A stretch of 32,987 nucleotides of DNA from CAZSXU01 sp964610505 (GTDB taxonomy: Bacteria; Arandabacterota; Arandabacteria; JAGLYR01). Below the pieces are notes generated by a model that worked only from the letters and a program-made list of their open reading frames with translations, was not told where the DNA came from and ran no database searches. The stretch covers positions 1-32,987 of the forward strand of contig CAZSXU010000037.1 in NCBI GenBank assembly GCA_964610505.1. The letters are read 5' to 3'. Both the position numbers and the translations under genes were made by a program. This document shows, piece by piece, positions 7,129 through 15,934 of the stretch. Numbering within the stretch: the stretch's first letter is position 1; each line of letters opens with the position of its first letter.

Positions 7129-9453
7129 ATGCACGCAACTACGTTTCCGTATCTGTACTTGATCCCTCTGTTCCCGCTCCTGGGCGCGATCTTCAACACG
7201 TTGGCCGGGGCGGCCGTACACCGGCGGTTCGGAGAGAAAGCGGTCCACCTCCCGTCGGTGATTCTGCCGTGGCTTTCGTTCGTGGTGACGGCGGCCGCGT
7301 TTCTCACCATGTTGAAGCTTCCCGCCGAGGCGCGGAATCTCCACCAGTCACTCTGGAGCTGGGTCCCCGTGGGCGCCATGGATGTCGACGTGGCTTTCTG
7401 GATGGACCCGCTCTCGCTGGTGATGTGCTTCGTGGTAACCTTCGTGGGCAGTCTGATTCACGTCTACGCCGTCGGCTACATGCACAAGGATCCCAGCTAC
7501 TGGCGCTTTTTCGCCAAGTTCAACCTCTTCATGTTCGCCATGCTTATGCTCGTCCTGGGCGACAACTTCCTGATGATGTTTATCGGTTGGGAGGGCGTGG
7601 GCCTGTGCTCCTACCTCCTCATCGCCTTCTGGTACAAGGAACACGAAAACGCCGTGGCGGGAATGAAGGCCTTCGTGGTGAATCGAATCGGAGACTTCGC
7701 CTTCATCCTGGGCCTCTTCCTTCTGTTCTGGGGATTGGCGGGCGATCTTCCCTCGAGCCGTTCCCGGGCAGAGGGAGGAGTCCTGCTCAGAGGCGAGATG
7801 AAGACGGCCGAAGCACTCGTCTCGCCGGCCGCACACCACGGTTCTCATGGAACAGACGACGAACATGCGACCGAAGCGACCACCCGTCACGACTCACATG
7901 CGGCCGTTTCCCACTCCGAAGAGGACGTGCCGCCGGCGCCGTACCCGACGAGCCTCACCTTCCGCAAGATCGAACACCAGCTTGAGAATCCCGCCTTCCG
8001 GGAGGGATTCCTCAATCGGAAGGTCATGGGAATCTCCATCGTGACGCTGGCCTGCATCCTCTTCTTCGCCGGGGCCACGGGCAAATCGGCGCAGATCCCG
8101 CTCTACGTCTGGCTTCCCGACGCCATGGCGGGGCCGACCCCCGTGTCCGCGCTCATTCACGCCGCCACCATGGTGACCGCCGGCGTCTACATGCTGGCGC
8201 GATTACACTTCTTATTCGCGCTGTCTCCGGTGGCGCTCACGGTGGTCGCCGTCATCGGGGGCCTCACGGCGCTCTTCGCCGCCACGATCGGTCTGTTCCA
8301 GTACGACATCAAGAAGGTGCTGGCCTATTCGACCGTGAGCCAGCTGGGATTCATGTTCATCGCCGCGGGCGTGGGGGCCTTCGGGGTCGGCATCTTCCAC
8401 CTGATGACGCACGCCTTCTTCAAGGCCTGTCTCTTTCTCTGCTCGGGCTCCGTGATTCTCGGGTGCCACCACGAGCAGGACATGCAGAAAATGGGCGGTC
8501 TGTCCAAGTTCATGCCCATCACCAATTGGACCTACTTCCTGTCCTGCTGCGCCATTGCAGGTTTCCCGTTCTTCAGCGGCTTCTTCTCCAAAGACGAGAT
8601 TCTCTGGAAGGCCTTCGACAGCGGCAACACTCTCCTGCCCGGCGGCGGTACGATCATCTGGATTCTGGGCGCAGTGGGAGCGCTGTGCACGTCTTTCTAC
8701 ATGTTCCGATCCTACTACATGACTTTCAGCGGTTCCTACCGGGGCGGCCACTCGTCCCACGGCCACTCGGACAACGGTCACGGAGGAGACCACACACCCA
8801 AGGAGTCGACGCGAAGCATCACCCTCGTGCTGTCCGTTCTGGCCGTTCTGGCTCTGGTGGGAGGGGTGGTGGGCCTTCCGCACCTCTGGCATCTTCCGAA
8901 TCTGTTCGAGCACTGGATGGAGCCGGTCTTTGAGAGTTCGCACCCCTACATCCATTCCGCCCATCGACCGCACGGCGCCGAGTGGGCGCTCATGATCATT
9001 TCCGTGGGGATCGCTCTCTCCGGCTTCCTGGCGGCGCGAATGCTCTACCGGGACAACAAGAGCAAGGTCCCTGCGGAGCTCAAGGCCAGCAAGAGCCCGA
9101 CGGTCTCGGGAATCTACCGGACGATTTTCAACAAGTACTACGTCGATGAACTGTACGACGCTACCGTGATTCGCCTCGTCATGATCGTGACGGCGGTCTT
9201 CGATTGGTTCGACCGCATGATCATCGACGGGCTGGTGAATCTCGTGGGAGCCATCGGACGCGGATTCGGCACCATCGCCGGATTCACGGACAACGAGGGC
9301 GTGGACGGCGCCGTCAACGGCGTGGCGCAGACATTTATCTACTCCGGGACGCAGCTGCGGAAAGTCCAGACCGGAAGGCTGCGCAGTTATCTCCTGGTGG
9401 TGATGACCGGGACCGTCGTCCTGGTGTTGATCAACTATCTCCTGTTGCGATGA
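7129..9453 (+). CDS. nuoL: NADH-quinone oxidoreductase subunit L, with His-rich insertions
   Basis: Distal antiporter-like proton-pumping subunit with the long lateral helix. The key charged residues are visible: E155 in GWEGVGLCSYLL and K319 in ATGKSAQIPLYVWLPDAM. They correspond to E144 and K229 of E. coli, so about 80 extra residues sit between them. The extra stretch (roughly residues 233-300) is hydrophilic and rich in His, Asp and Glu: AAHHGSHGTDDEH, then RHDSHAAVSHSEED. A second His/Gly-rich loop, GGHSSHGHSDNGHGGDH, lies at about 537-556. These make the protein 774 residues against 613 in E. coli. The C-terminal lateral helix and anchor are present. The His-rich loops should face an aqueous side; metal binding is an inference. 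Confidence 0.95.
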   Translation: MHATTFPYLYLIPLFPLLGAIFNTLAGAAVHRRFGEKAVHLPSVILPWLSFVVTAAAFLTMLKLPAEARNLHQSLWSWVPVGAMDVDVAFWMDPLSLVMCFVVTFVGSLIHVYAVGYMHKDPSYWRFFAKFNLFMFAMLMLVLGDNFLMMFIGWEGVGLCSYLLIAFWYKEHENAVAGMKAFVVNRIGDFAFILGLFLLFWGLAGDLPSSRSRAEGGVLLRGEMKTAEALVSPAAHHGSHGTDDEHATEATTRHDSHAAVSHSEEDVPPAPYPTSLTFRKIEHQLENPAFREGFLNRKVMGISIVTLACILFFAGATGKSAQIPLYVWLPDAMAGPTPVSALIHAATMVTAGVYMLARLHFLFALSPVALTVVAVIGGLTALFAATIGLFQYDIKKVLAYSTVSQLGFMFIAAGVGAFGVGIFHLMTHAFFKACLFLCSGSVILGCHHEQDMQKMGGLSKFMPITNWTYFLSCCAIAGFPFFSGFFSKDEILWKAFDSGNTLLPGGGTIIWILGAVGALCTSFYMFRSYYMTFSGSYRGGHSSHGHSDNGHGGDHTPKESTRSITLVLSVLAVLALVGGVVGLPHLWHLPNLFEHWMEPVFESSHPYIHSAHRPHGAEWALMIISVGIALSGFLAARMLYRDNKSKVPAELKASKSPTVSGIYRTIFNKYYVDELYDATVIRLVMIVTAVFDWFDRMIIDGLVNLVGAIGRGFGTIAGFTDNEGVDGAVNGVAQTFIYSGTQLRKVQTGRLRSYLLVVMTGTVVLVLINYLLLR

Positions 9454-9523
9454 CGGGGATGGAGAGAATCTCGAACGGAAGATTTCAAACGAATCCTGAC
9501 TTGAGAATGGGGAGCCAAGCAAG

Positions 9524-11134
9524 ATGGACTACCAAACGACGAGCCACCTGCTGACCTGGATGATTTTCACCCCCACGCTGGGGTTGGGCCTCATCCTCGT
9601 TCTGGTCGCGGCGCGATACCTCCTCGGAATCGATCGGGGAGTGATCGACAATCTGAGTCGGCTGGTGGGTGTGGTCGCCACGGGCCTCGTCGCGGTCATG
9701 GCGGTCAGGCTCTGGACCGCCTACGATGGAGGGACAACCGCCTTCCAGTTCATCCACCACGTGCCGTGGATCCCGAGCTTCAAGATCGAATACTTCGTCG
9801 GAGCCGACGGGATCAGCATCTCGATGATTCTGCTGACGTCCTTCATTACCTTCGTCGCGTGTCTGGCCTCGCTTCCGTGGTGGGGGAAGGTGGACGAGAA
9901 GCACTTTTCCAAGAGAATGACGCCCGCGTACATGATTCTGCTTCTCCTTCTCGAGACGGGCATGATGGGCACCTTCTGCTCGCTGGATTTCTTCCTCTTC
10001 TACATTTTCTGGGAAATCATGCTGCTGCCGATGTATTTCCTCATCGGCATCTGGGGCGGTCCCCGGAAAGAATACGCGGCGATCAAGTTCTTTCTCTATA
10101 CCCTGGCGGGCTCGGTCCTCATGCTCTTGGCGATGATCGCCCTCTACTACACGTCTGGGCCGGCAACGCTTGTGGACGGAACGCCCACGGACCACACGTT
10201 CAACATTCTGTACCTCACACAGATGGGACAATCGGGCATTTTCAGCGCGGCCGGAGGAATCCTGGGGTTCGCCTTTGCGAAGGTCGTCTGGATTGCGCTC
10301 TTCATCGGCTTTGCCATCAAGGTCCCGATGTTCCCGTTCCACACATGGTTGCCGGACGCTCACGTCGAGGCACCGACGCCCATCTCCGTGATCCTTGCGG
10401 GAATCCTCCTGAAGATGGGCGCCTATGGAATGCTGCGGTTCAATTTCCAGATTCTGCCCGGTGCGACCAATTGGGCGGCGCCGGGGGTTGCCGTCTTCGG
10501 CATGATCAGTATCGTCTACGCGGCCTACGTGTGCATGGCTCAGAAGGACTTGAAGAAACTCATTGCGTATTCGTCCGTCTCCCACATGGGATTCGTGCTC
10601 TTAGGGATGGCGGCCATGACACAGCAGGGCATCACGGGTGCGGTCTTTCAGATGGTGTCTCACGGCCTCATCTCGCCCATGCTGTTCCTTATTGCGGGCG
10701 TGATCTACGATCGGGCCCACACTCGTGAAATCGAAGGCTTCGGCGGCCTGGCCTCCAAGATGCCCGAATACACCGGCATCATGGGGCTGGCCTTCATGGC
10801 GAGCCTGGGACTTCCGGGTCTGGCCGGCTTCATCGGCGAGGTCCTGGTGTTCCTCGGCGCGTTCCCGGTATTCACGCTGTTCACGGTCGTTTCGGCCACG
10901 GCCGTTGTGATCACGGCCGCCTACTACCTGTGGACCATTCAGCGGATGTTCCTGGGCAAGTTCAACGAAAAATGGGCCGGGCTCTGGGACATGAACTGGC
11001 GCGAGCGGATCACGCTTTACCCGTTGGCGGCGACCGTGATCTTCCTGGGATTCTATCCCATGCCGGTGTTCAACCTGATCAACACGTCGCTTCATTCGTT
11101 GATGCAGATCGTGAAATCCATCGGTCCGATGTAG
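9524..11134 (+). CDS. nuoM: NADH-quinone oxidoreductase subunit M
   Basis: Second antiporter-like proton-pumping subunit, 536 residues with about 14 helices. Signature residues are E164 in IFWEIMLLPMYFLIG and K266 in FAIKVPMFPFHTWLPDAH, followed by the PTPISVILAGILLKMG helix with its Lys. Length and motifs are ordinary for the family. The ATG at 9524 follows GGGGAGCC at acceptable spacing. There is a 70-bp gap after nuoL and a 227-bp gap before nuoN that holds short repeats. Confidence 0.97.
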   Translation: MDYQTTSHLLTWMIFTPTLGLGLILVLVAARYLLGIDRGVIDNLSRLVGVVATGLVAVMAVRLWTAYDGGTTAFQFIHHVPWIPSFKIEYFVGADGISISMILLTSFITFVACLASLPWWGKVDEKHFSKRMTPAYMILLLLLETGMMGTFCSLDFFLFYIFWEIMLLPMYFLIGIWGGPRKEYAAIKFFLYTLAGSVLMLLAMIALYYTSGPATLVDGTPTDHTFNILYLTQMGQSGIFSAAGGILGFAFAKVVWIALFIGFAIKVPMFPFHTWLPDAHVEAPTPISVILAGILLKMGAYGMLRFNFQILPGATNWAAPGVAVFGMISIVYAAYVCMAQKDLKKLIAYSSVSHMGFVLLGMAAMTQQGITGAVFQMVSHGLISPMLFLIAGVIYDRAHTREIEGFGGLASKMPEYTGIMGLAFMASLGLPGLAGFIGEVLVFLGAFPVFTLFTVVSATAVVITAAYYLWTIQRMFLGKFNEKWAGLWDMNWRERITLYPLAATVIFLGFYPMPVFNLINTSLHSLMQIVKSIGPM

Positions 11135-11182
11135 GCGTGGGGCCGTCACGAACCCGGAAGCGGGTTCCTGCCTCCCCACCCA

Positions 11183-11286
11183 GAGCAATGGAGGGATCGA
11201 GCAATGGAACCATCGAGATCGGATGCGATCTCAAGAGATGAACTCAGCGACCTCCATTGCGGTCTATTCTCGATGTTCTATTCTCG
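11183..11286. repeat. Short repeats in the nuoM-nuoN gap
   Basis: GAGCAATGG occurs twice (11183-11191, 11199-11207). GCAATGGAGG (11185-11194) is matched by its exact reverse complement at 11251-11260, and TCTATTCTCG occurs twice (11263-11272, 11277-11286). The mRNA could fold here. The GAGCAAT word is shared with the repeat before nuoI. Confidence 0.6.
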
Positions 11287-11361
11287 GCCCGCGGAAGCGG
11301 TCGCGCGTCGGGCGGGTGAACCGACCGCAACCGATACCCGACCGATCTAAGGAGAGCTGCG

Positions 11362-12915
11362 TTGTCTGCGCTTGAGAGTCTAAGATACTTCCGGCCGGAG
11401 CTCACGATCACGATCTTCATCGTGCTCGTGGCGCTCACCGATCTCTTCCTGCGGGGAACTCCCGAGCGCAAACGGGGAATCCTCATGGATGTGAGCATGG
11501 TCGGCGTCGTGCTGTCCGTGATCATGGTTCTCCTCGCCGGCGACACGTCTCCCAAGCTGATCTTCTTCGGAATGACGGCGGTGGACGGGTTTGCGGTCTT
11601 CTTCAAGTTTCTTCTCGCCGGTGCCGTGTTACTCGTCGGGATCATCGCCTACCGTTCCAACGAGGTGGCGTCGGAGGATGTCGGAGAGTTCTACTCCTTC
11701 CTGCTTGCGCTGCTTCTGGGGATGTACCTTCTCGCCTCGGCCGCGAACCTGTTAATGATCTATCTGGCCCTGGAATTCGTCTCCATCGCCTCCTATATTC
11801 TCACCGGCTCGAAACGCCGGGACCGGGCCTCCAGTGAGGCGGCGCTGAAGTACGTAATCTACGGAGCGTTTGCCTCGGGCATCATGCTCTTCGGAATGTC
11901 CTACCTCTATGGGCTGTTCGGGTCGCTGGACCTGGCCACGCTGCAGGCGGCCATTCCCGAGCGGCTTGCGGCGGTTTCCGGACAGGATCTGTTCATCATG
12001 AAGGCGGCCCTCGGACTATCCGTTATCCTGGTGTTCGCGGGATTCGGCTACAAGATCGCCGCCGTTCCGTTCCACATGTGGTGCCCGGACGTCTACCAAG
12101 GTGCGCCCACGCCCGTCACCGCACTTCTTTCCGTCGCGCCCAAGGCGGCCGGGTTCGCCGTGCTGCTGCGCTTCCTGTACGGTACCCTGACCTCGTCCCA
12201 GGGGACCCTTGCCCTGACGACCGACGTGCCCTGGCCCTGGATTCTGGGCGCGGTCTCGGCCATCACGATGACCGTGGGAAACCTGACGGCCATTCAGCAA
12301 ACCAATCTCAAGCGCCTCCTCGCCTACTCCAGTATCGCCCATGCCGGCTATCTGCTGATGGGGGTGGTCACCGTTTCTCGCGAGGGAATGTTCGCCGTAC
12401 TTTTCTATCTCGTCGTCTATCTCTTCATGAACCTCGGCGCGTTCTTCGTTATCCTCTCGGTGCGGGAGAGAACGGGGTCGGAAGACATCGACGTCTATCG
12501 GGGACTCGGGAAGAGGGAGCCTTTCACGGCCGTGCTCTTCGGCATATTCCTCTTCTCGCTGGCGGGATTGCCGCCTCTCGCCGGCTTCATCGGTAAATTC
12601 TATCTCTTCATGGCCGTACTCAAGGCGGCCGGCTACTGGTACTACGTGTTGGCGGTGATCGCCATCGTAAATTCCGTCGTCGGCCTCTACTACTATGCTC
12701 GAATCATTCGGGCGATGTTCTTCGACACCGGCAAAGACACCTCACCCATGGGTCTCCTGGCCTTTCATAAGGTCCTGATGTTTATCCTGGTGGTGCCGAC
12801 ACTCGTCTTCGGGCTGTTCTGGCAGCCCCTGGTCAGGGGCGTGTCGAGTGCGCTGTCCATCGAGGGTGTGGTCCAGGCGGAACAGACGGAAGAGAAGATG
12901 ATCGTGAATCGATAA
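11362..12915 (+). CDS. nuoN: NADH-quinone oxidoreductase subunit N
   Basis: Third antiporter-like subunit, 517 residues. A TTG start at 11362 is decided by the strong TAAGGAGAGCTGCG directly upstream; the product begins MSALESLRYFRPEL. Conserved residues are the Glu in IYLALEFVSIASYIL and K231 in GFGYKIAAVPFHMWCPDVY, followed by the APTPVTALLSVAPKAAGF helix. This is the last gene of the operon. Downstream genes are convergent, and a hairpin at 13017-13042 lies between. Confidence 0.97.
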   Translation: MSALESLRYFRPELTITIFIVLVALTDLFLRGTPERKRGILMDVSMVGVVLSVIMVLLAGDTSPKLIFFGMTAVDGFAVFFKFLLAGAVLLVGIIAYRSNEVASEDVGEFYSFLLALLLGMYLLASAANLLMIYLALEFVSIASYILTGSKRRDRASSEAALKYVIYGAFASGIMLFGMSYLYGLFGSLDLATLQAAIPERLAAVSGQDLFIMKAALGLSVILVFAGFGYKIAAVPFHMWCPDVYQGAPTPVTALLSVAPKAAGFAVLLRFLYGTLTSSQGTLALTTDVPWPWILGAVSAITMTVGNLTAIQQTNLKRLLAYSSIAHAGYLLMGVVTVSREGMFAVLFYLVVYLFMNLGAFFVILSVRERTGSEDIDVYRGLGKREPFTAVLFGIFLFSLAGLPPLAGFIGKFYLFMAVLKAAGYWYYVLAVIAIVNSVVGLYYYARIIRAMFFDTGKDTSPMGLLAFHKVLMFILVVPTLVFGLFWQPLVRGVSSALSIEGVVQAEQTEEKMIVNR

Positions 12916-13016
12916 AGGCGAGCCGCGGATTTGACAGATGGCAGGCGGCAAGAAACGAGCTTCGTAACGATCCTGTAACGCGTGACCAGGGACAAGGAAA
13001 TCGGGTTTTCCGAAGG

Positions 13017-13042
13017 GCGCCGGCGGTGAACACCACCGGCGC
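13017..13042. terminator. Hairpin between convergent nuoN and PKD gene
   Basis: GCGCCGGCGGTG pairs with CACCACCGGCGC (one mismatch in 12) around a two-base loop. It lies about 100 bp past the nuoN stop and 100 bp past the facing gene's stop, so it could serve both. No clear T-run follows. Confidence 0.45.
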
Positions 13043-13043
13043 T

Positions 13044-13105
13044 TCATCGTATCTGCGTAATCTGCGGATAATGGTCCTGGCTTTGAATCCGTGCAATCTG
13101 TGGCT
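13044..13105 (+). repeat. ATCTGCG/ATCTGTGG intergenic repeat cluster
   Basis: ATCTGCGTAATCTGCGGAT, then GAATCCGTGCAATCTGTGG. This is the same word family as in the spacers at 1133-1580 and 15801-15824, so it belongs to a dispersed intergenic repeat rather than to either neighbouring gene. Confidence 0.65.
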
Positions 13106-13141
13106 GGCTCTTCGGGTCTACCGCTTATCGCCCATTCACGC

Positions 13142-13963
13142 TTAATCGACCTGAAATCCCACCCACACGATCGTTGAATCGCTCGGATTCGCCGGGCCGT
13201 GATAGAGCAAAGCGAACGCCGTGAAATCTCCGGTGGAGAGCGTAATCTGAGGAGTCCATTCCGTCGTGAAGTCCTCCGATTCGCCGGGAGCAATGACGAA
13301 CGTGGACGGCCGGTTGGAGCAGGTCACGTGATCCGTATACTGCCACTTCTTGCGGCACTCGGACGCGTTCAGCGTGCTGCAGGAGCCTTCGAACACGTAG
13401 AAATCCGCCGGGCAGGTCCAGTGGAGAGGAAACTCCACGGTCCCCGATCGCTCGTTGGCGATCTGATAGAAGAACCTCAGGGTGTCCCCATGCGTGAACG
13501 TCCCCGCGTTTAGACCCAGGGTATACTCGATGCCTCGAATTCTCTCGCTTTGCCGATGAGGGTAGGAACAGATACTGGGATCGGCGTCGACGCTCAGGGC
13601 CCAGATTTCCACGATGGCCGAACCCGAGAGCGAATCCCGATTGGTCACGCGCACCTCGGCGAAAAGCGTTCCCACCTCGGTATACGTGTAAATCAGGGAA
13701 GACTCGGTGGTCAGGGTATCTTCCATCCCGTCCCCATCGAAGTCCCACGCGTAGTCCATGATGTGCGTTTCGCGGTCTGCGCTGCCGGACGCATCCAGCG
13801 TCGTCTCGAGAGGCACGGGGCCGCACGAGGGTCGTGCCACGAGCCGTGCCTCGGGCGGCGTCTCATCCACCTTCGAATCCACGTCCCCACCGCACCCGGG
13901 AGAAACCACCGTTGCGAGTCCAAGCAGAATCGCGCATGGCGCGAGCCGTCGCCAGCGGGTCAA
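13142..13963 (-). CDS. PKD-domain lipoprotein
   Basis: Predicted envelope lipoprotein of 273 residues. The TTG start at 13963 is preceded by GGGAGG on the minus strand and gives a short signal, MTRWRRLAPCAILLGLATVV, ending at a lipobox-like SPGC with Cys24. A PKD (Ig-like) domain follows at about 36-115, with YAWDFDGDG in place of the commoner WDFGDG and a YTYTEVGTLFAEVRVTN strand pair. The C-terminal half (about 120-273) is beta-rich with six or so cysteines and reads like a second Ig-type domain of the intracellular-protease-inhibitor or BsuPI style (inference). Catalytic motifs are absent, so a structural or binding role at the cell surface is likely. It is transcribed alone, divergently from the TPR/DUF5683 gene. 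Confidence 0.75.
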   Translation of the reverse strand: MTRWRRLAPCAILLGLATVVSPGCGGDVDSKVDETPPEARLVARPSCGPVPLETTLDASGSADRETHIMDYAWDFDGDGMEDTLTTESSLIYTYTEVGTLFAEVRVTNRDSLSGSAIVEIWALSVDADPSICSYPHRQSERIRGIEYTLGLNAGTFTHGDTLRFFYQIANERSGTVEFPLHWTCPADFYVFEGSCSTLNASECRKKWQYTDHVTCSNRPSTFVIAPGESEDFTTEWTPQITLSTGDFTAFALLYHGPANPSDSTIVWVGFQVD

Positions 13964-13990
13964 TCGATCATCCTCCCGATCCGATAGGCG

Positions 13991-14019
13991 TTGACGGAAC
14001 GCCCAGAACTGCCTATATT
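13991..14019 (+). promoter_or_regulatory. Sigma-70-type promoter for the TPR/DUF5683 gene
   Basis: TTGACG (13991-13996), 17-bp spacer, TATATT (14014-14019). It predicts a leader of about 165 nt. The leader contains TCCTGTCC (14024-14031) and its exact complement GGACAGGA (14063-14070), which may form a stem. Confidence 0.65.
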
Positions 14020-14041
14020 CACGTCCTGTCCCGCTCTCCAA
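14012..14041 (-). promoter_or_regulatory. Divergent promoter for the PKD lipoprotein
   Basis: On the minus strand TTGGAG (14041-14036) and TATAGG (14017-14012) lie 18 bp apart. Its -10 box physically overlaps the -10 box of the plus-strand promoter, so the two polymerases would compete. Confidence 0.4.
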
Positions 14042-14190
14042 CAGAAACCTCGGGCGACGGCAGGACAGGAGCTCCGTCAGGATTCTACACGCTCCCCGGG
14101 CTCCGGCTTCATCCATGATCCGGGCCGGGGTGCCGCCCCCATGAGTATGTTTCGGCATCTTGGGGGTCGGAATGAAAAGGGAAAATCCCC

Positions 14191-15072
14191 ATGCTGTTGT
14201 TGATCCCCCCCCGCCGGGTCTGCCTCGTCTTCCTGCTGGGACTTGTCCTTCTGCTGGGTATCGCCACGCGGGCATGCTCCCAGGAGGCGACACCCTCCCG
14301 CCTGGAGCGGGCAAAGCAATTCTATCAGGCCGGAGACCACGCGAAAGTCATCACCGAACTCGAAGCCGCTCTCGTCCGCCCCTCCCACTACACTCCGGAT
14401 GAATTGGCCTCCATCTATCTGTACCTGGGATTGGCCTATCTGGCCTTCGACCGGAAGGACCGGGCCCACGAGGCCTTTGCGGAATCGTTGAGGCTGGACA
14501 CGGAGCTCCAGGTCGATCCGATACTTCGTTCTCCGGAAGTGGAGGCGATCTTCGAGCGGGCGCGTTGGGAGGTGGAGGAGGAACACGAGCTGGAGGCGGG
14601 CGAAGAGGCCCCACTCGTTCCTCTGGGGCAACCCATCGAGGCCCTTCCGAGGCCCACTGGCAAATCGCGTCACGGGGGAGTCTGGAGATCGTTCCTCGTT
14701 CCCGGGTGGGGGCAGATCTACGGAGATCGAAAAAAAAGGGGCTACGCCTTCCTCGCGGGGGAAATCGCCGTTCTGGGAGGTGCTTTCTACGCGACCGTTC
14801 AGCGGGAGCGCGCGTACGATGATTACCGGGAGGCCGTGGCGGAAAACCAATTCGGGAAGTTCGACATTCTCTACGACGATTACAGGTCCTGGAGACGAAC
14901 TCGGAATACCCTTCTCGCGGTTGCCGGCGGAATCTGGGTGTTCAATATTCTCGAAAGCTTCCTGAACGATCCCAGCGCTCCGCGGCCGCGGCAGGCGATG
15001 GGGGATTGGCGGTGGGAGGGCGTAGAAGTGGCGTCCGACGGATGGACCGTGCGCGTCGGGAGGCGGTTCTAG
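14191..15072 (+). CDS. TPR / DUF5683 envelope protein
   Basis: Exported protein of 293 residues with a signal peptide (hydrophobic residues 11-27, AxACS-type end). Residues about 33-105 form two TPR-like helical pairs (RAKQFYQAGDHAKVITELEAAL, cited by position 40-61, then LGLAYLAFDRKDRAHEAFAESL), a protein-interaction scaffold. A Glu-rich linker (126-140) follows. Then comes the DUF5683-type segment with SFLVPGWGQIYGDRKKRG (167-184) and two hydrophobic stretches, typical of small membrane proteins in Bacteroidetes-like bacteria. Function of that family is unknown. The stop is one base before the ATG of the DUF374 acyltransferase, so they are co-translated and may act together at the envelope. 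Confidence 0.75.
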   Translation: MLLLIPPRRVCLVFLLGLVLLLGIATRACSQEATPSRLERAKQFYQAGDHAKVITELEAALVRPSHYTPDELASIYLYLGLAYLAFDRKDRAHEAFAESLRLDTELQVDPILRSPEVEAIFERARWEVEEEHELEAGEEAPLVPLGQPIEALPRPTGKSRHGGVWRSFLVPGWGQIYGDRKKRGYAFLAGEIAVLGGAFYATVQRERAYDDYREAVAENQFGKFDILYDDYRSWRRTRNTLLAVAGGIWVFNILESFLNDPSAPRPRQAMGDWRWEGVEVASDGWTVRVGRRF

Positions 15073-15073
15073 C

Positions 15074-15775
15074 ATGACGGGACCCTTGAGATCCGACTCC
15101 GCCGGGGACCGGGTCAAACTCGCTCTGGTTCCCCCGCTGGCCGGTTTCCTTCATCTATGTCTGGGCCTTTCGATCCGCTTCACGGAAATCGGCGCCGAGA
15201 CGTGGGGACTGGGGACCAAACGACCCGAGAACGCGATCTATGCTTTCTGGCACTCGTCGCTTCTCATGAGCTCGTTCTTGTACCGGAACCGGGGGATCGT
15301 CGGGCTGATCTCTCAGTCCCAAGATGGAGAACTCCTCACGCGGGTGCTGGAGCCTCTGGGGTACACGATCGTACGGGGCTCGACCTCGAGGGGAAGCACT
15401 CGAGCCTTTCGGGCCTTGGTTCGGCATCTCCGGGAAGGACGGGACGTCGCCTTAGCCCCCGACGGGCCGAGAGGCCCCAGGGAAACGGCGCAGGTGGGCA
15501 CGGTCGAACTCGCGCGCTTGACCGGCAGGAAGATTGTTCCATTTGTCTTCGATTGTACACGCAAGAAGCGTCTGAGCTCGTGGGACCGCATGATCGTACC
15601 GGTTCCCTTCTCAAAGGGAGTGGTAGTGTTCGGCGATCCGATCGTCATCGACCGACGGGCCGACGCCGAAGAGGTCGAGGCCACGCGGCGGCTGCTGGAA
15701 AAGAGCCTGCACGAAGCGACGAGACGCGCGGCGGAGTGGGTGGGTGTGCGAAGAGGCGAGAGGGCGAAAGGGTGA
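15074..15775 (+). CDS. DUF374 lysophospholipid acyltransferase family protein
   Basis: Belongs to the LPLAT superfamily, DUF374 branch, which is thought to acylate lipid A or a related glycolipid at the inner membrane. Visible hallmarks: YAFWHSSLL with H60 (the HxxxxD-type catalytic region is degenerate in this branch), SQSQDGELL, the block IVRGSTSRGSTRAF (99-112), and the substrate-binding motif APDGPRGPR (128-136), followed by GTVELARLTGRKIVPF. Length of 233 residues is normal. Start ATG at 15074 lies one base past the preceding stop. The last 10 residues (VRRGERAKG) are encoded by a purine-rich simple sequence that leads into the spacer and look like an extension. The acceptor substrate cannot be told from sequence. 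Confidence 0.85.
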   Translation: MTGPLRSDSAGDRVKLALVPPLAGFLHLCLGLSIRFTEIGAETWGLGTKRPENAIYAFWHSSLLMSSFLYRNRGIVGLISQSQDGELLTRVLEPLGYTIVRGSTSRGSTRAFRALVRHLREGRDVALAPDGPRGPRETAQVGTVELARLTGRKIVPFVFDCTRKKRLSSWDRMIVPVPFSKGVVVFGDPIVIDRRADAEEVEATRRLLEKSLHEATRRAAEWVGVRRGERAKG

Positions 15776-15835
15776 AAGGGCGACAGACCGGAAAGACCAG
15801 CCACAGATTTCACAGATTTCACGGATGGGTATTGT

Positions 15836-15859
15836 GTTGAGGCAAGGACTTGCCTCAAC
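15836..15859. repeat. GTTGAGGCAAG palindrome, copy 1
   Basis: GTTGAGGCAAG and its exact complement CTTGCCTCAAC flank GA. It is preceded by GATGGGTATTGT. Confidence 0.7.
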
Positions 15860-15910
15860 GCGGAAGGAACAAGATCAAAACCATCCGCAGATTATGAAGA
15901 TGGGCGGTGT

Positions 15911-15934
15911 GTTGAGACAAATCCCTGCCTCAAC
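15911..15934. repeat. GTTGAG...CTCAAC palindrome, copy 2
   Basis: GTTGAGACA and TGCCTCAAC pair with one G-T step. It is preceded by GATGGGCGGTGT, matching the left flank of copy 1, so the whole module is repeated 75 bp apart. Confidence 0.65.
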
